In this document: one piece after another, positions 16,876 to 26,082 of the stretch
Position numbering within the stretch: the stretch's first letter is position 1
Layout of the letters: the number at the start of each line of letters is the position of its first letter
Assembly (NCBI GenBank): GCA_027920525.1
Contig: CP115858.1
Coordinates: 3,162,001-3,226,000 of the forward strand
Source of the DNA: Chryseobacterium daecheongense
Lineage (GTDB): Bacteria > Bacteroidota > Bacteroidia > Flavobacteriales > Weeksellaceae
Direction of reading: 5' to 3'
DNA length: 64,000 nucleotides
The notes under the pieces: generated by a model
What the model was told of the DNA's origin: nothing
Seen by the model: the letters and a program-made list of their open reading frames with translations, nothing else
Database searches by the model: none
Program-made: the position numbers and the translations under genes

Positions 16876-19800
16876 TTATTTTTCTACTCTGTTTCTTACT
16901 TTAGTGTGATAGAACACATTTGGCTTGGTTCCGATCTCTTCCAGTAAATAATATCTTCTGTTGCTTGAGTATAATTCTCTTACTTCAGATTCTTTATCGT
17001 TCATGTCTCCAAACGTCATTGCTCCGGTAGAACAAGCAGCAGCACAAGCACAAGAATTTTTAAACTCGCTGTCTGTTACTTTTCTGTTCTCTCTTTTTGC
17101 AGTTAAGATTGTAGCCTGAGTCTGCTGGATACACATTGAACATTTCTCCATAACCCCTCTTGTTCTTACCACAACGTCCGGGTTTAGTACCATTCTTCCA
17201 AGATCGTTATTCATGTTGAAATCGAAACGATCGTTCAGGTTATATGTAAACCAGTTGAAACGTCTTACTTTATATGGACAGTTGTTTGCACAATATCTTG
17301 TACCAATACATCTGTTGTAAGCCATATGGTTTTGACCTTGCTTACCATGAGAAGTAGCCGCTACCGGACATACTGTTTCACATGGAGCGTGGTTACAGTG
17401 CTGACACATTACCGGTTGGAAAATCACATCCGGACTTTCATTCGGTTCGATTAAGATGTCATATAGATTAGGAACATTTAATCCTCTTTCAATACCTTCT
17501 TTAGTTTCGATCTTTTCTTTAGCAGAATAGTAACGATCGATTCTTAACCAGTACATATCTCTGGACATTCTGATCTCTTCTTTACCTACAACAGGAACGT
17601 TGTTTTCTGCCTGGCAGGCAATGATACATGCTCCACAACCAGTACAAGAGTTTAAGTCAATAGATAAGTTGAAGTGAGGACCATCAGTGTCATCGAAAGC
17701 GTCCCAAAGGTCTATTTTTCTTGCTGGAAGAGCTCCACTGATCGTGTGGTATTCCAAAGGCTTGTTCCATCCTTTGTGCTCGTCATCAAAAGCGACATTC
17801 AGATATTCTGTTAAAGGAACTTCTTTAGCGATTTCATAACGACCCATTAGGGTGTTCTGAAGCTGGATACCAGCGAACTCATGCTCTTCACCTGTTTTTT
17901 CTATTTTAGCATTAGAAACAACTAAATTAGAACCGTCAAATAAAGGATAAGCATTTACTCCTGTATCAGCCGTTGCTCCGGAATTCTTTTTACCATATCC
18001 AAGTGCTAAACCTACTGATCCGTCTGCCTGACCTGGTTGAATGAATACAGGAACATCTTTTATTACAACTCCGTTTACCGTAAGGTTTACAATAGAACCA
18101 TCCAACTGCATTCTGGCATTCAGATCATTTTTTATACCTAATCTGTCTGCATCTTTAGGAGAAATAGTTAAGTAGTTATCCCAAGACATTCTTGTTAACG
18201 GATCCGGTAATTCTTGCAGCCAAGGGTTGTTAGCCTGAGTACCATCTCCGATAGAAGTCTTAGTATAAAGTACTAATTCAAGATCGGAAGCTTTAAAGTT
18301 ACCTAATTCAGCAAGTGCCTGAGCGGCATTTCCTCCTGCATAAGATAATGTCGTTGCATTACTGGAAGGAACGATACCGTTATACAAAGCTTTGTTGAAA
18401 GAGGTACCTCCTAATATAGAAGAAGCACTAGCTTTTAAGTAATCATAGTAGTTATTGGCAGCATTGTTCTTACCATTTTTCCAAACCAATAATGATTCTT
18501 CAATCTGTCTTGATTTGTAAATTTTCTGGATAGTAGGCTGCATTAATGTATAAACTCCTGTCTGAGGCTCCATATCTCCCCAAGACTCTAACCAGTTGGC
18601 TACCGGAATAACAGCTTTCGCTGCTTTATACATTTCATTTTTCTTATCTGCAACAGCAATTACGTAAGGAACTTTTGTTAAAGATTTTTTGAAATCTTCT
18701 CCTTTTGGATGAGAATAGATAGGATCTACATTGTTTGTAATCAATACTCCAACCTGTCCTGCATTTACCCATCCTAAGAATTCCTGGTATCTTGCTTTAT
18801 CAAATTCTTTTAAGAAGTTCGCTTTACCGGTGAAGGCAACCGAACCTAATTTTTGGTTAATTAAGTGTGCTAAAACCTGTGCACCTTTAGATCCGTCTGC
18901 AAATACGATAGCTTTGCTTCCTTTTGCCTGAAGTTCTTTTACGATCTCAGCAGCAATTTTATCAGAAGCAGCACCTCCACCTACGATTGCATTGTAAACT
19001 TCAACTAATGTTTTATTTACCGCACTAGGCTTTAGTCTGTATCTTGAGTCAGCATTTGCACCTGTAAGAGACATGTTGGATTCCACCTGAATGTGTCTCA
19101 ACATGTTTGCTCCCGGTTTTCTTGCTTCTGCATAAGAAGTTTCTAAACTTGAGGCATTGTAATCTCCTAAGAAATCAGCCTGGAAAGAAACTACTAATTC
19201 AGAACCTTTAAGATCGTAAACCGGTAATGCTCTTTGTCCGAATACTTCCTGTGCTGCATCTAATGCTGCGGAGTAAGGGAAAGCATCATAAGTTACAAGT
19301 TCTGCTGTAGGATATTTAGCTTTGAATTCAGCGAACAACTTTTTGAAAGTTGGTGAAGCAAAAGACTGAGATAAAAGAACAATCTTTTTGCCTGCTGACT
19401 GTGCTTCTGCCAAACCTTTAAGAACAAAATCATCTACTTTATCGAAAGTTTCGTCTTTACCGTCAAGCTTAGGTTGTTTTACTTTATCATTATCATAAAG
19501 AGAAAGTACACTTGCCTGAGCTCTTGCATTCGTTTTACCTAATTCTCCTGCAGCCGGGTTTGGATCAATTTTAATAGGTCTTCCTTCACGTGTCTTTACT
19601 AAAACACTAGCGAAATCGAAACCATCAAAATATGTTGAAGCGTAGTAGTTAGGAACCCCAGGAATGATATCATGAGGTTTTACCACGTAAGGAATCGTTT
19701 TAATTACCGGAGCTTCACAAGCAGCAAGTGTTACTGCTGCAGTAGAAAATCCTAATAATTTTAAGAAATCTCTTCTTGAAGTACTTGATCCGTTCTGTTC

Positions 19801-19923
19801 AGCATCTCCAAGGAAATCTTCTACCGGAATTTCTTCCTGAAACTCTTTTTGAGCCAGCTTATTATTTAAAGCCGGGTCTTTAAGTTCATGAATACTTCTA
19901 AATTGTATTTTGTTTGAAGCCAT
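16876..19923 (-). CDS. actB: Alternative complex III subunit ActB (Fe-S protein with molybdopterin-like domain)
   Basis: A 1015-residue periplasmic subunit. The N-terminus has a twin-arginine signal (SRRDFLKLLGFSTAAVTLAAC) that is also a lipobox. Residues about 90-720 resemble a molybdopterin oxidoreductase fold that in ActB holds no cofactor. The C-terminal third carries ferredoxin-type Cys clusters: CTGCGACIIACQ, CQHCNHAPCETVCP, CIGTRYCANNCP and CSMCIQQ followed by CACAAACSTGA, consistent with three 4Fe-4S and one 3Fe-4S centre. Electrons from quinol pass through these to the haems of ActA. Gene order after actA is the standard one. Confidence 0.95.
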   Translation of the reverse strand: MASNKIQFRSIHELKDPALNNKLAQKEFQEEIPVEDFLGDAEQNGSSTSRRDFLKLLGFSTAAVTLAACEAPVIKTIPYVVKPHDIIPGVPNYYASTYFDGFDFASVLVKTREGRPIKIDPNPAAGELGKTNARAQASVLSLYDNDKVKQPKLDGKDETFDKVDDFVLKGLAEAQSAGKKIVLLSQSFASPTFKKLFAEFKAKYPTAELVTYDAFPYSAALDAAQEVFGQRALPVYDLKGSELVVSFQADFLGDYNASSLETSYAEARKPGANMLRHIQVESNMSLTGANADSRYRLKPSAVNKTLVEVYNAIVGGGAASDKIAAEIVKELQAKGSKAIVFADGSKGAQVLAHLINQKLGSVAFTGKANFLKEFDKARYQEFLGWVNAGQVGVLITNNVDPIYSHPKGEDFKKSLTKVPYVIAVADKKNEMYKAAKAVIPVANWLESWGDMEPQTGVYTLMQPTIQKIYKSRQIEESLLVWKNGKNNAANNYYDYLKASASSILGGTSFNKALYNGIVPSSNATTLSYAGGNAAQALAELGNFKASDLELVLYTKTSIGDGTQANNPWLQELPDPLTRMSWDNYLTISPKDADRLGIKNDLNARMQLDGSIVNLTVNGVVIKDVPVFIQPGQADGSVGLALGYGKKNSGATADTGVNAYPLFDGSNLVVSNAKIEKTGEEHEFAGIQLQNTLMGRYEIAKEVPLTEYLNVAFDDEHKGWNKPLEYHTISGALPARKIDLWDAFDDTDGPHFNLSIDLNSCTGCGACIIACQAENNVPVVGKEEIRMSRDMYWLRIDRYYSAKEKIETKEGIERGLNVPNLYDILIEPNESPDVIFQPVMCQHCNHAPCETVCPVAATSHGKQGQNHMAYNRCIGTRYCANNCPYKVRRFNWFTYNLNDRFDFNMNNDLGRMVLNPDVVVRTRGVMEKCSMCIQQTQATILTAKRENRKVTDSEFKNSCACAAACSTGAMTFGDMNDKESEVRELYSSNRRYYLLEEIGTKPNVFYHTKVRNRVEK

Positions 19924-19945
19924 TTATACTTCTAATTTTTAGTTA

Positions 19946-21310
19946 TTAATAATGACATTTACCACACTCAAGACCTCCAATTGCATCTACAGTAATCTTA
20001 CCACCATCTTTAGGGTATTGTTTTTTCAACTTGTCATGTAGATTCTTGAAGTATTCTTTATTATAACCGTTGTTCATATCAACCTCAGTAGTTCTGTGAC
20101 ACTCGATACACCATCCCATAGTGAAGTCATTAGCCATCTGAACAACATTCATTGTGTCTATTTTTCCGTGACAAGCTTTACAAACAACATCGATTTTGTT
20201 ATTCGGATTCTTTTTGTTGAAAGAATTGATGATTGCCTGCTCACCCGCTACAACGTGCTGAGAGTGATTGAAGTACACGAAATCCGGCATGTTGTGGATT
20301 CTTGTCCATTCTACTGGTTCAGTTTTTCCTGTATACTGTTGTTTTGCAGGATCCCAACCTGTATGCTGATAAATCTTTTGGATTTCACCGTCATAGAAAG
20401 CTTTGTCTTTTCCTGGCTCCATATAGTGATCTGCATTGTATTCGGAAATTGTTCTGTGACAGTTCATACAAACGTTCATAGAAGGAATTTCAGAGACTTT
20501 ACCATATTTAGCACTTGAGTGACATAGCTGACAGTCAATTTTTTGTTCTCCAGCGTGAATTTTGTGAGAGAAGTAGATAGGTTGTTCAGGCTTGTATCCT
20601 TTGTAAACACCGATCCACATTAACCAGTTCCAGATTCCATAGGTTGCAAGGATCGCTAAAATAACCAAAGCTCCTTTACCTATATAATGGTATTTTTTAT
20701 AGATTTCACTGAATGAACGAACTCTCGTTTCATTAAGCCCTGCTAAGTCTTCTGACTGTCCTAATTTAACTAATTGTCTTAGTTTAAGTAAGATCCATAC
20801 CAGTAAGGCTGCAATTGCTAAAAGTGAAATGATAACAACGTTTGTTGTTGTTTTGTCGGTTGCTGCAGTTGCGGTAGCATCTGTTGCAGTGGCTGCTCCC
20901 GCTTCCGGTTTTTTCTCTTCCGGAGCCGGAGGATTAGTTGTAAAAGCTAAGATGTCATCGATATCCTTCTCTGTAAGATTAGGAAACTGAAGCATCTCAG
21001 TTTTATTATATTTTTCAAAAATCTCATTGGCGTATTTGTCTCCAGAAGCTCTCAGAGCTTTGTTATCCTTGATCCACTTGTGAAGCCAATCTCTGTCTAC
21101 ACCACCCTCTGTCTTTACTCGTTCTACAACTCCTTTCAAAGGAGGTCCTATCACTTGTTTATCCAGAGCGTGACATGCAGTACAATTCGCTTTGAAAAGT
21201 TTCTCACCGTTTTTAGGATCGCCGTCTTGCCCGTAAAATGAAGCACTGGTTGATAGCAATAAGCCTATTGCGATCAACGTTTGTTTATAATGCTTTCTCC
21301 AACTAATCAT
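19946..21310 (-). CDS. actA: Alternative complex III subunit ActA (multihaem cytochrome c with extra N-terminal haem domain)
   Basis: First gene of the act operon, 454 residues. A signal peptide (about 1-27) is followed by a monohaem cytochrome c domain with CTACH at 43-47, a Pro/Ala/Thr linker, a transmembrane helix (158-177) and a second hydrophobic segment (about 213-233). Then come five haem sites: CQLCH 260, CMNCH 281, CKACH 377, CIECH 401 and CGKCH 449, only one residue from the C-terminus. The pentahaem module is the usual ActA; the total here is six CxxCH. ActA passes electrons from ActB towards ActE. Exported and assembled on the periplasmic side. Confidence 0.94.
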   Translation of the reverse strand: MISWRKHYKQTLIAIGLLLSTSASFYGQDGDPKNGEKLFKANCTACHALDKQVIGPPLKGVVERVKTEGGVDRDWLHKWIKDNKALRASGDKYANEIFEKYNKTEMLQFPNLTEKDIDDILAFTTNPPAPEEKKPEAGAATATDATATAATDKTTTNVVIISLLAIAALLVWILLKLRQLVKLGQSEDLAGLNETRVRSFSEIYKKYHYIGKGALVILAILATYGIWNWLMWIGVYKGYKPEQPIYFSHKIHAGEQKIDCQLCHSSAKYGKVSEIPSMNVCMNCHRTISEYNADHYMEPGKDKAFYDGEIQKIYQHTGWDPAKQQYTGKTEPVEWTRIHNMPDFVYFNHSQHVVAGEQAIINSFNKKNPNNKIDVVCKACHGKIDTMNVVQMANDFTMGWCIECHRTTEVDMNNGYNKEYFKNLHDKLKKQYPKDGGKITVDAIGGLECGKCHY

Positions 21311-21357
21311 TTAAATTATCTTATGTTAGTAAAATATTGAACATTCAATCAATCCCG

Positions 21358-21365
21358 CAAAAATA
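21358..21365 (-). promoter_or_regulatory. Possible -7 element for the act operon
   Basis: Minus-strand TATTTTTG about 48 bases before the actA ATG. The -33 TTG is not evident at 17-23 bases, so it is tentative. Confidence 0.35.
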
Positions 21366-21449
21366 ATATTTTTAACAGGAATTTAACGGCATATAGAAAG
21401 GGGAAAATATCATTTACGTTTAATTTGTATTGATTCTAAATAACTCAGT

Positions 21450-21480
21450 TTGGTATAATTTTTTAATTTGTATAAATTTG
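21450..21480 (+). promoter_or_regulatory. Flavobacterial promoter for the SPOR protein
   Basis: TTG (21450-21452), 20 bases, TAAATTTG (21473-21480), 15 bases before the ATG. Full consensus match with a short leader. Confidence 0.7.
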
Positions 21481-21495
21481 CGCAAACAAGTTTAA

Positions 21496-22032
21496 ATGAA
21501 AAATTTAATCAAAATATTGTCGGCACTATCCTTTTTTGGATTTTATGAGATTGAAGCCCAGCAGGTTGTAAAGAAGGATACATTGTCCGGAACCGAACTA
21601 GTAATGTCAATGGATCCTAAGGTAAAAGATGCTTTAGAGAGTCTCGAAGACAAATGTTCAAGAGTTGTAACCACAACAACACCCCGGGATAGTAGTGACG
21701 AAACTTACACCAGACCTACAAAAATATATGTTCCGAATAGGGAATTGACCAATGCGGAAATCTGTAGAAAAAACCCAAGAATTTTAGGGTATAAAATTCA
21801 AATTACAACTGTGAAAAGTAACGATGAAGCGAATGAGATCAAGTCGTATTTCAGAAAAAGATTTCCTAATCTAAAGGTGGAAACCGATGCGTCTTTGAGA
21901 CCTAATTATAAGATTTTGGCAGGAAGTTATTTCACGAAACAAAGTGCTTCTTCGGACCTTTCAAAGATCAGAGAATATTTTAAATCTGCTGTTGCAGTAC
22001 AGTATAGAATATTTTGTGCAGAAGCTAAATAA
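21496..22032 (+). CDS. Exported SPOR-domain protein
   Basis: A 178-residue protein with a signal peptide (MKNLIKILSALSFFGFYEIEAQ). Residues about 100-173 match a SPOR domain in pattern (YKIQITTVKSNDEANEIKSY, then FPNLKVETDASLRPNYKILAGSY), a peptidoglycan-binding fold that targets denuded glycan at division or growth sites. Most SPOR proteins have a membrane anchor; this one appears secreted to the periplasm. The middle holds two Cys (about 54 and 95) that could pair. It is a single gene divergent from actA. Confidence 0.85.
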   Translation: MKNLIKILSALSFFGFYEIEAQQVVKKDTLSGTELVMSMDPKVKDALESLEDKCSRVVTTTTPRDSSDETYTRPTKIYVPNRELTNAEICRKNPRILGYKIQITTVKSNDEANEIKSYFRKRFPNLKVETDASLRPNYKILAGSYFTKQSASSDLSKIREYFKSAVAVQYRIFCAEAK

Positions 22033-22053
22033 TATAAGCTATACGATAAAAAT

Positions 22054-22084
22054 AAAAGCTGAGAAGATTTTCTTCTCAGCTTTT
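22054..22084. terminator. Terminator between SPOR gene and membrane protein gene
   Basis: A 13-bp stem AAAAGCTGAGAAG / CTTCTCAGCTTTT with a 5-base loop, flanked by A and T tracts; serves both converging genes. Confidence 0.9.
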
Positions 22085-23359
22085 TTATTGATAATAAGAA
22101 TCTAAGAACCAGAAAAATTCTGTCATCCTGAGGTAATTATTAACTCCCAGATAAACCAATAATATTCCCAATGTAAGTGTCAGGAATGAGAGTGCTTTCG
22201 GAGAAGACCGATAAGAGTAGAACAGCCAGCCTAGAAGTATCGGATAGACAAAAACAAAGTGACCGCCATAGATGTAAGACGTATGTAATCCGAATCTCAT
22301 AATGCAGTGGATAACAATATCTACAACAAAAGAGATCATTACAACTTGTACCAGTTTATTTTTGAAATTTCTGAAATAACTCCAAAATATAAGACTCAAT
22401 AAAAGGGCAATAAATAAGTAAGCAACCCACGAAGAATAAATGTCCATAATAAGGCCTTTGAAATGAAAGCCTTTCATATTATGTTTATCACGAATGATAA
22501 AATTGGAAAAAAGAATATTGCCTCCAAAAAAATACGAAAGAATCATGTCCCAGGTTGGTGTAGACTTTACATTAGAGAACTTTTCATATTGTTCGTTCGT
22601 CTTATTGAAGATATTTTTATATTTAAAGTCTATCCGGTTTAGGTATAGTAGTATAAAGCAAATACAAGTAATTACAACTCTTAGTGCAGCATTTCCAAAT
22701 TTCTTCCATTTTGTAAACAGGTCTTTTTCGAATAAGACAGGAATGAAAACCTTAAAAATGTTGGTAATAGTAAGTCCTCCCACGGAAACTCCAGCGAAAA
22801 CCAGAGCCAGACCAGATATCTTCTCTTCTTTTTTAAGTTTAATGGCCGCATAGTGGTTATAAAGACAAAGAAGAAAAAATGTATAAGTAAAGTTTTCCGG
22901 AGTGAAAGAAAGCAGGATGCTTGTTGAGAAAAGCCCGAAAAAAAGAATAATAATAAGGTTGATCATCAATGGTATTCTGATGATATTTTTTAAATATTTA
23001 AATACTTGTGATATAGCTAGACTTACCGTGGTTATGCTAAACCATGCCAGAACTAACCTAAAGGTAACATCCGTTTTTCCGTTCGAGATTAGAAAAGCAA
23101 ACTCTCTTATCCAGTTAAAAAAATAGTAGGATAAAGGATGTCTTTCGAAACTACCACCGGTCATCACAATTGAACGATTGTCAAAACTGAAATAAGCATC
23201 CCAAGGTATTCTGTTATCAAAAATGATGGTGTAATTAATAGCAATGTAAGATCCCAGTATCCCATACAGAGAAAGAAAGAAAAGAAATACCCATAGCTCA
23301 GTGAGTGAAGAAGGAAATATGAGTTTAAAAAAATGGATTAGTTTCGTTTTGAAATTCAC
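22085..23359 (-). CDS. Polytopic membrane protein of unknown function (glycosyltransferase-like)
   Basis: About 424 residues with ten or more hydrophobic helices. I place the start at a GTG (23359, residues MNFKTKLIHFFKL), because the longer frame begins with TTG inside the terminator of the upstream gene and upstream of a -7 box at 23376-23383. The first large loop (IIFDNRIPWDAYFSFDNR and then SFERHPLSYYFFNWIREF) has Asp and Glu/Arg residues as in lipid-linked-sugar (GT-C type) glycosyltransferases, and the rest alternates helices and loops. Such proteins in Bacteroidota are often unassigned (DUF6080-type is possible). Substrate unknown. Confidence 0.68.
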   Translation of the reverse strand: MNFKTKLIHFFKLIFPSSLTELWVFLFFLSLYGILGSYIAINYTIIFDNRIPWDAYFSFDNRSIVMTGGSFERHPLSYYFFNWIREFAFLISNGKTDVTFRLVLAWFSITTVSLAISQVFKYLKNIIRIPLMINLIIILFFGLFSTSILLSFTPENFTYTFFLLCLYNHYAAIKLKKEEKISGLALVFAGVSVGGLTITNIFKVFIPVLFEKDLFTKWKKFGNAALRVVITCICFILLYLNRIDFKYKNIFNKTNEQYEKFSNVKSTPTWDMILSYFFGGNILFSNFIIRDKHNMKGFHFKGLIMDIYSSWVAYLFIALLLSLIFWSYFRNFKNKLVQVVMISFVVDIVIHCIMRFGLHTSYIYGGHFVFVYPILLGWLFYSYRSSPKALSFLTLTLGILLVYLGVNNYLRMTEFFWFLDSYYQ

Positions 23360-23375
23360 CTGTTTAAAGTTTTTG

Positions 23376-23383
23376 CAAAAGTA
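23376..23383 (-). promoter_or_regulatory. -7 element of the membrane-protein gene
   Basis: Minus-strand TACTTTTG; a TTG lies 15 bases upstream (short spacing), 16 bases before the GTG start. It sets the start choice for this gene. Confidence 0.45.
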
Positions 23384-23389
23384 AAATAA

Positions 23390-23413
23390 AAAACTCACCA
23401 ATTCCGGTGAGTT
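23390..23413 (-). terminator. Terminator of the T9SS cargo gene
   Basis: Stem AAACTCACC / GGTGAGTTT with a short loop and T-tract on the minus strand, 24 bases after the stop of the T9SS gene. Confidence 0.85.
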
Positions 23414-23436
23414 TTGTTTCTATGTGTAAAAATCAT

Positions 23437-24390
23437 TTATTCTTTGATGACTTTTTCTGAGGATGATGTCCCATCGTTAAATTCGATTTGCATCAAATAA
23501 TTTCCTTTAGGGAGTGAAGAAAGATCTGCTTTTACCGAAGCCATTTTTAAAACTGATTTTCCTGAAACATCAAAAACAGATATTGACTTTATTTTTTTGT
23601 CTGTTCTGATTTCAACTTCTCCTTTTGTAGGGTTGGGATAAATGCCTGTTCTAACTTTAGCAGAATTTTCGGATGTTGAAAGAGTGCCTGTGGTAATTTT
23701 AACGTCATCTAACATAAACATATATTGATCTGAGGACATATATTGGATACCAATCCTGATTGTTTGACCACTATAAGCATCCAAACTTTGCGTAACTTGC
23801 TGCCATGCCGCATAAGGGGCTGTTAATGGAGTTGCACCAGATATTATTGTAAAGTTCGCAGCTGACGTAGGTGTACCGTTACCGACATATACTCCTATTT
23901 TATAGTTTTCTGTAAAGGCAGGAGATAGAGCTTTTACCCAAAGGCTTAATTGATTGCCACCTGCTCCTAATGTTACAGCTGGAGAAATAAGCCAGTCGTT
24001 ATTTGCATTTACACCAGCAGCCGGCACTGCGGCCCAGGATACAGCTGTTTTTTGTCCACCATGTGGAGTGAAATTTCTTATTTCTTCATCCACTCCTGGT
24101 ACTGAAGTCAGATTGTTTGTGGCATTACTTGCTGAAAGGTTAAAAATCTGAAATGCCATAGCACCACCGGCATTTGTCCAATTAGCAGTCCAGGTTGGTA
24201 CGGTACTGCCTCCTACTACAGGCCCACCTCCTGTGTAAGTATTTCTACCATCTAAATCTAAAGTCAGCCAACTTCCGATATTTGTAATGGCAAAATTCGT
24301 GTAAGATTCGAAGCCTTCATCTAACAAGACGGTTTGAGCAGTACCCATCACGCTTGTTAATAATATTAAAGATAGTAAAGTCTTTTTCAT
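23437..24390 (-). CDS. T9SS-secreted protein with choice-of-anchor J domain
   Basis: A 317-residue exported protein. Signal peptide at 1-18; then a jelly-roll, cleaved-adhesin/choice-of-anchor-J-like region (LLDEGFESY at the start, NDWLISPAVTLGAGGNQLSLW and MFMLDDVKI further on). The last about 70 residues form a type A sorting domain: GIYPNPTKGEVEIRTDKK, ISVFDVSGKSVLKM, LSSLPKGNYLMQI and the terminal KVIKE. This domain directs T9SS export and surface attachment. A second gene with the same layout is at 36810-37628. Ligand unknown. Confidence 0.9.
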   Translation of the reverse strand: MKKTLLSLILLTSVMGTAQTVLLDEGFESYTNFAITNIGSWLTLDLDGRNTYTGGGPVVGGSTVPTWTANWTNAGGAMAFQIFNLSASNATNNLTSVPGVDEEIRNFTPHGGQKTAVSWAAVPAAGVNANNDWLISPAVTLGAGGNQLSLWVKALSPAFTENYKIGVYVGNGTPTSAANFTIISGATPLTAPYAAWQQVTQSLDAYSGQTIRIGIQYMSSDQYMFMLDDVKITTGTLSTSENSAKVRTGIYPNPTKGEVEIRTDKKIKSISVFDVSGKSVLKMASVKADLSSLPKGNYLMQIEFNDGTSSSEKVIKE

Positions 24391-24467
24391 AATGTAATTT
24401 TATAGTTATACTCAAAATTAAACATTTTTTTTAATAGATATCACTTATCTTGCTTATTATTATGAAC

Positions 24468-26009
24468 TTACGAACTGCAAGACAGCGTGGAACATCCGGA
24501 AATATCATCATAATCAACAGGCCTTTTTACGGAAAATTCAGGATAAATTTCCTGATAAGGATTTTCGAGGGCATGTGTTAATTTTTTTAATAAATCTTTC
24601 TTCCCTTCATTAATTTCTTCAATGCATTGGTACAAGAGATAATTTCTAAGGATGAATTTTGGATTAGCTTTTTGCATCAGGTTGAGAGAGGCTTCCTTTG
24701 TAATTTTATTTTTTGAAATTCTTTCTTTGTATTTTTGAATAAAGTGTTTAAGCTTATTCAAAAGATCATCATTTAGGAAGGTATAAGATACATTTTCAAA
24801 CAACCCTTTCAGGTCATCTCCCTCTTTGAGTTTTTCCAACTGATTAAAAAACAAGGTGTGATCAAATTCTAATTCCTGCATCAATCCCTGCCAGTTGCTG
24901 AAAAACTCTTCGTCACCATCTAATAGCTGATCAAATCCGAATTTTCGGCAAAGCATTTTGTCGTGAGCTTCCCAGAAATAATTACCATAATTCTTGAGGG
25001 TATTTTCTAAAAATTTTTCATCCTTAATTAATGGATGAAGCGCATTTGCCAACTGCCATAAATTCCATTGTGAGATTTGCCCCTGCTTTCCGAATGCATA
25101 TCTTCTTCCTGGCAAATCGGTGGTATTGGGAGTGAAATTCAGATCATACTCATCCATCATAGAGTATGGACCATAGTCAATGGTAAGCCCAAGCACAGAC
25201 ATATTATCTGTATTCATAACTCCATGTACAAAACCCACTCTGAACCATTCTGTCATCAGATCAGCCGTTCTTGTGCAGATGCTTTTAAAGAAATCTTTAT
25301 ATTTTTCAGAATCCGATGAAGTGATTTCAGGAAAATAATTGAGAATAGTAAAGTCAACGAGATCCTGTAAGGTTTTGTATTCTGCCTGAGCAGAAATGAG
25401 CTCGTAATGTCCAAACCGTAGAAAGCTTTCCGCAGTCCTGATAATTATCGCTCCTTTTTCTTTTTGGGGATTCCCGTTGTACATCATATCTCTTATCACA
25501 TCTTCTCCTGTAAAACATAGGCTTAATGCCCTTGTAGTCGGAACACCAAGGTGATACATAGCCTCACTCATCAGATATTCCCTGACTGAGGACCTTAATA
25601 CAGCTCTTCCGTCTGCATGTCTTGAATATGGAGTGGCTCCTGGACCCTTCCATTGAATTTCAGTTTTTTGTCCGGAACTATTTATTATTTCTCCTGCTAA
25701 TATTGCCCGGCCATCACCAAGTTGCCCTGCCCAGTTTCCAAATTGATGTCCTGCATATGCTGTCGCGTAAGGTTGAATATTAGGAGGTAGATTATTTCCA
25801 ACAAGAAAATCCAGGTCGTTCTCTTCAAACTTTCCTAGACCGATTTCTTCAGAAAGTTTTTCATTGAAAATAATTAATTCCGGATTATCAAACCCGGCAG
25901 GACTAACCGTTGAGAACAAAACTTTAGGCGTTGCTCTCTGCATTGGATTTCCTGAAAAGTCTCCGGGAAACTTCTTTATAAAAGGCTGTTTGATCTCTTT
26001 AATATTCAT
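24468..26009 (-). CDS. selO: Protein adenylyltransferase SelO family (YdiU)
   Basis: A 513-residue pseudokinase-fold protein. Family members transfer AMP to Ser/Thr/Tyr hydroxyls, linked to redox homeostasis. Conserved parts: YAGHQFGNWAGQLGDGRAI, the glycine-rich segment, ELQWKGPGATPYSR-like EIQWKGPGATPYSRHADGR, FVHGVMNTDNMS with the metal-binding Asn/Asp, and TIDYGPYSMMDEY. The terminus GCSTLSCSS contains the Cys that replaces the selenocysteine of eukaryotic SelO. Monocistronic; its -33 element lies in the terminator of the PBP1A gene. Confidence 0.93.
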   Translation of the reverse strand: MNIKEIKQPFIKKFPGDFSGNPMQRATPKVLFSTVSPAGFDNPELIIFNEKLSEEIGLGKFEENDLDFLVGNNLPPNIQPYATAYAGHQFGNWAGQLGDGRAILAGEIINSSGQKTEIQWKGPGATPYSRHADGRAVLRSSVREYLMSEAMYHLGVPTTRALSLCFTGEDVIRDMMYNGNPQKEKGAIIIRTAESFLRFGHYELISAQAEYKTLQDLVDFTILNYFPEITSSDSEKYKDFFKSICTRTADLMTEWFRVGFVHGVMNTDNMSVLGLTIDYGPYSMMDEYDLNFTPNTTDLPGRRYAFGKQGQISQWNLWQLANALHPLIKDEKFLENTLKNYGNYFWEAHDKMLCRKFGFDQLLDGDEEFFSNWQGLMQELEFDHTLFFNQLEKLKEGDDLKGLFENVSYTFLNDDLLNKLKHFIQKYKERISKNKITKEASLNLMQKANPKFILRNYLLYQCIEEINEGKKDLLKKLTHALENPYQEIYPEFSVKRPVDYDDISGCSTLSCSS

Positions 26010-26013
26010 GAAT

Positions 26014-26045
26014 CAAAGATACAACAATAAAAAAAGACCTTTCAA
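26014..26045 (-). promoter_or_regulatory. Flavobacterial promoter for selO
   Basis: Minus strand TTG (26045-26043), 21 bases, TATCTTTG (26021-26014). The -7 box ends 4 bases before the ATG, predicting a nearly leaderless transcript. Confidence 0.6.
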
Positions 26046-26061
26046 ACAGATTGAAAGGTCT
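26031..26061 (-). terminator. Terminator of the ricT-gldH-PBP1A operon
   Basis: A perfect 11-bp stem AGACCTTTCAA / TTGAAAGGTCT with a 5-base loop and seven T on the minus strand, 22 bases after the PBP1A stop. It overlaps the -33 element of selO. Confidence 0.9.
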
Positions 26062-26082
26062 CGTGTATTTGTAAAAGAGAAT

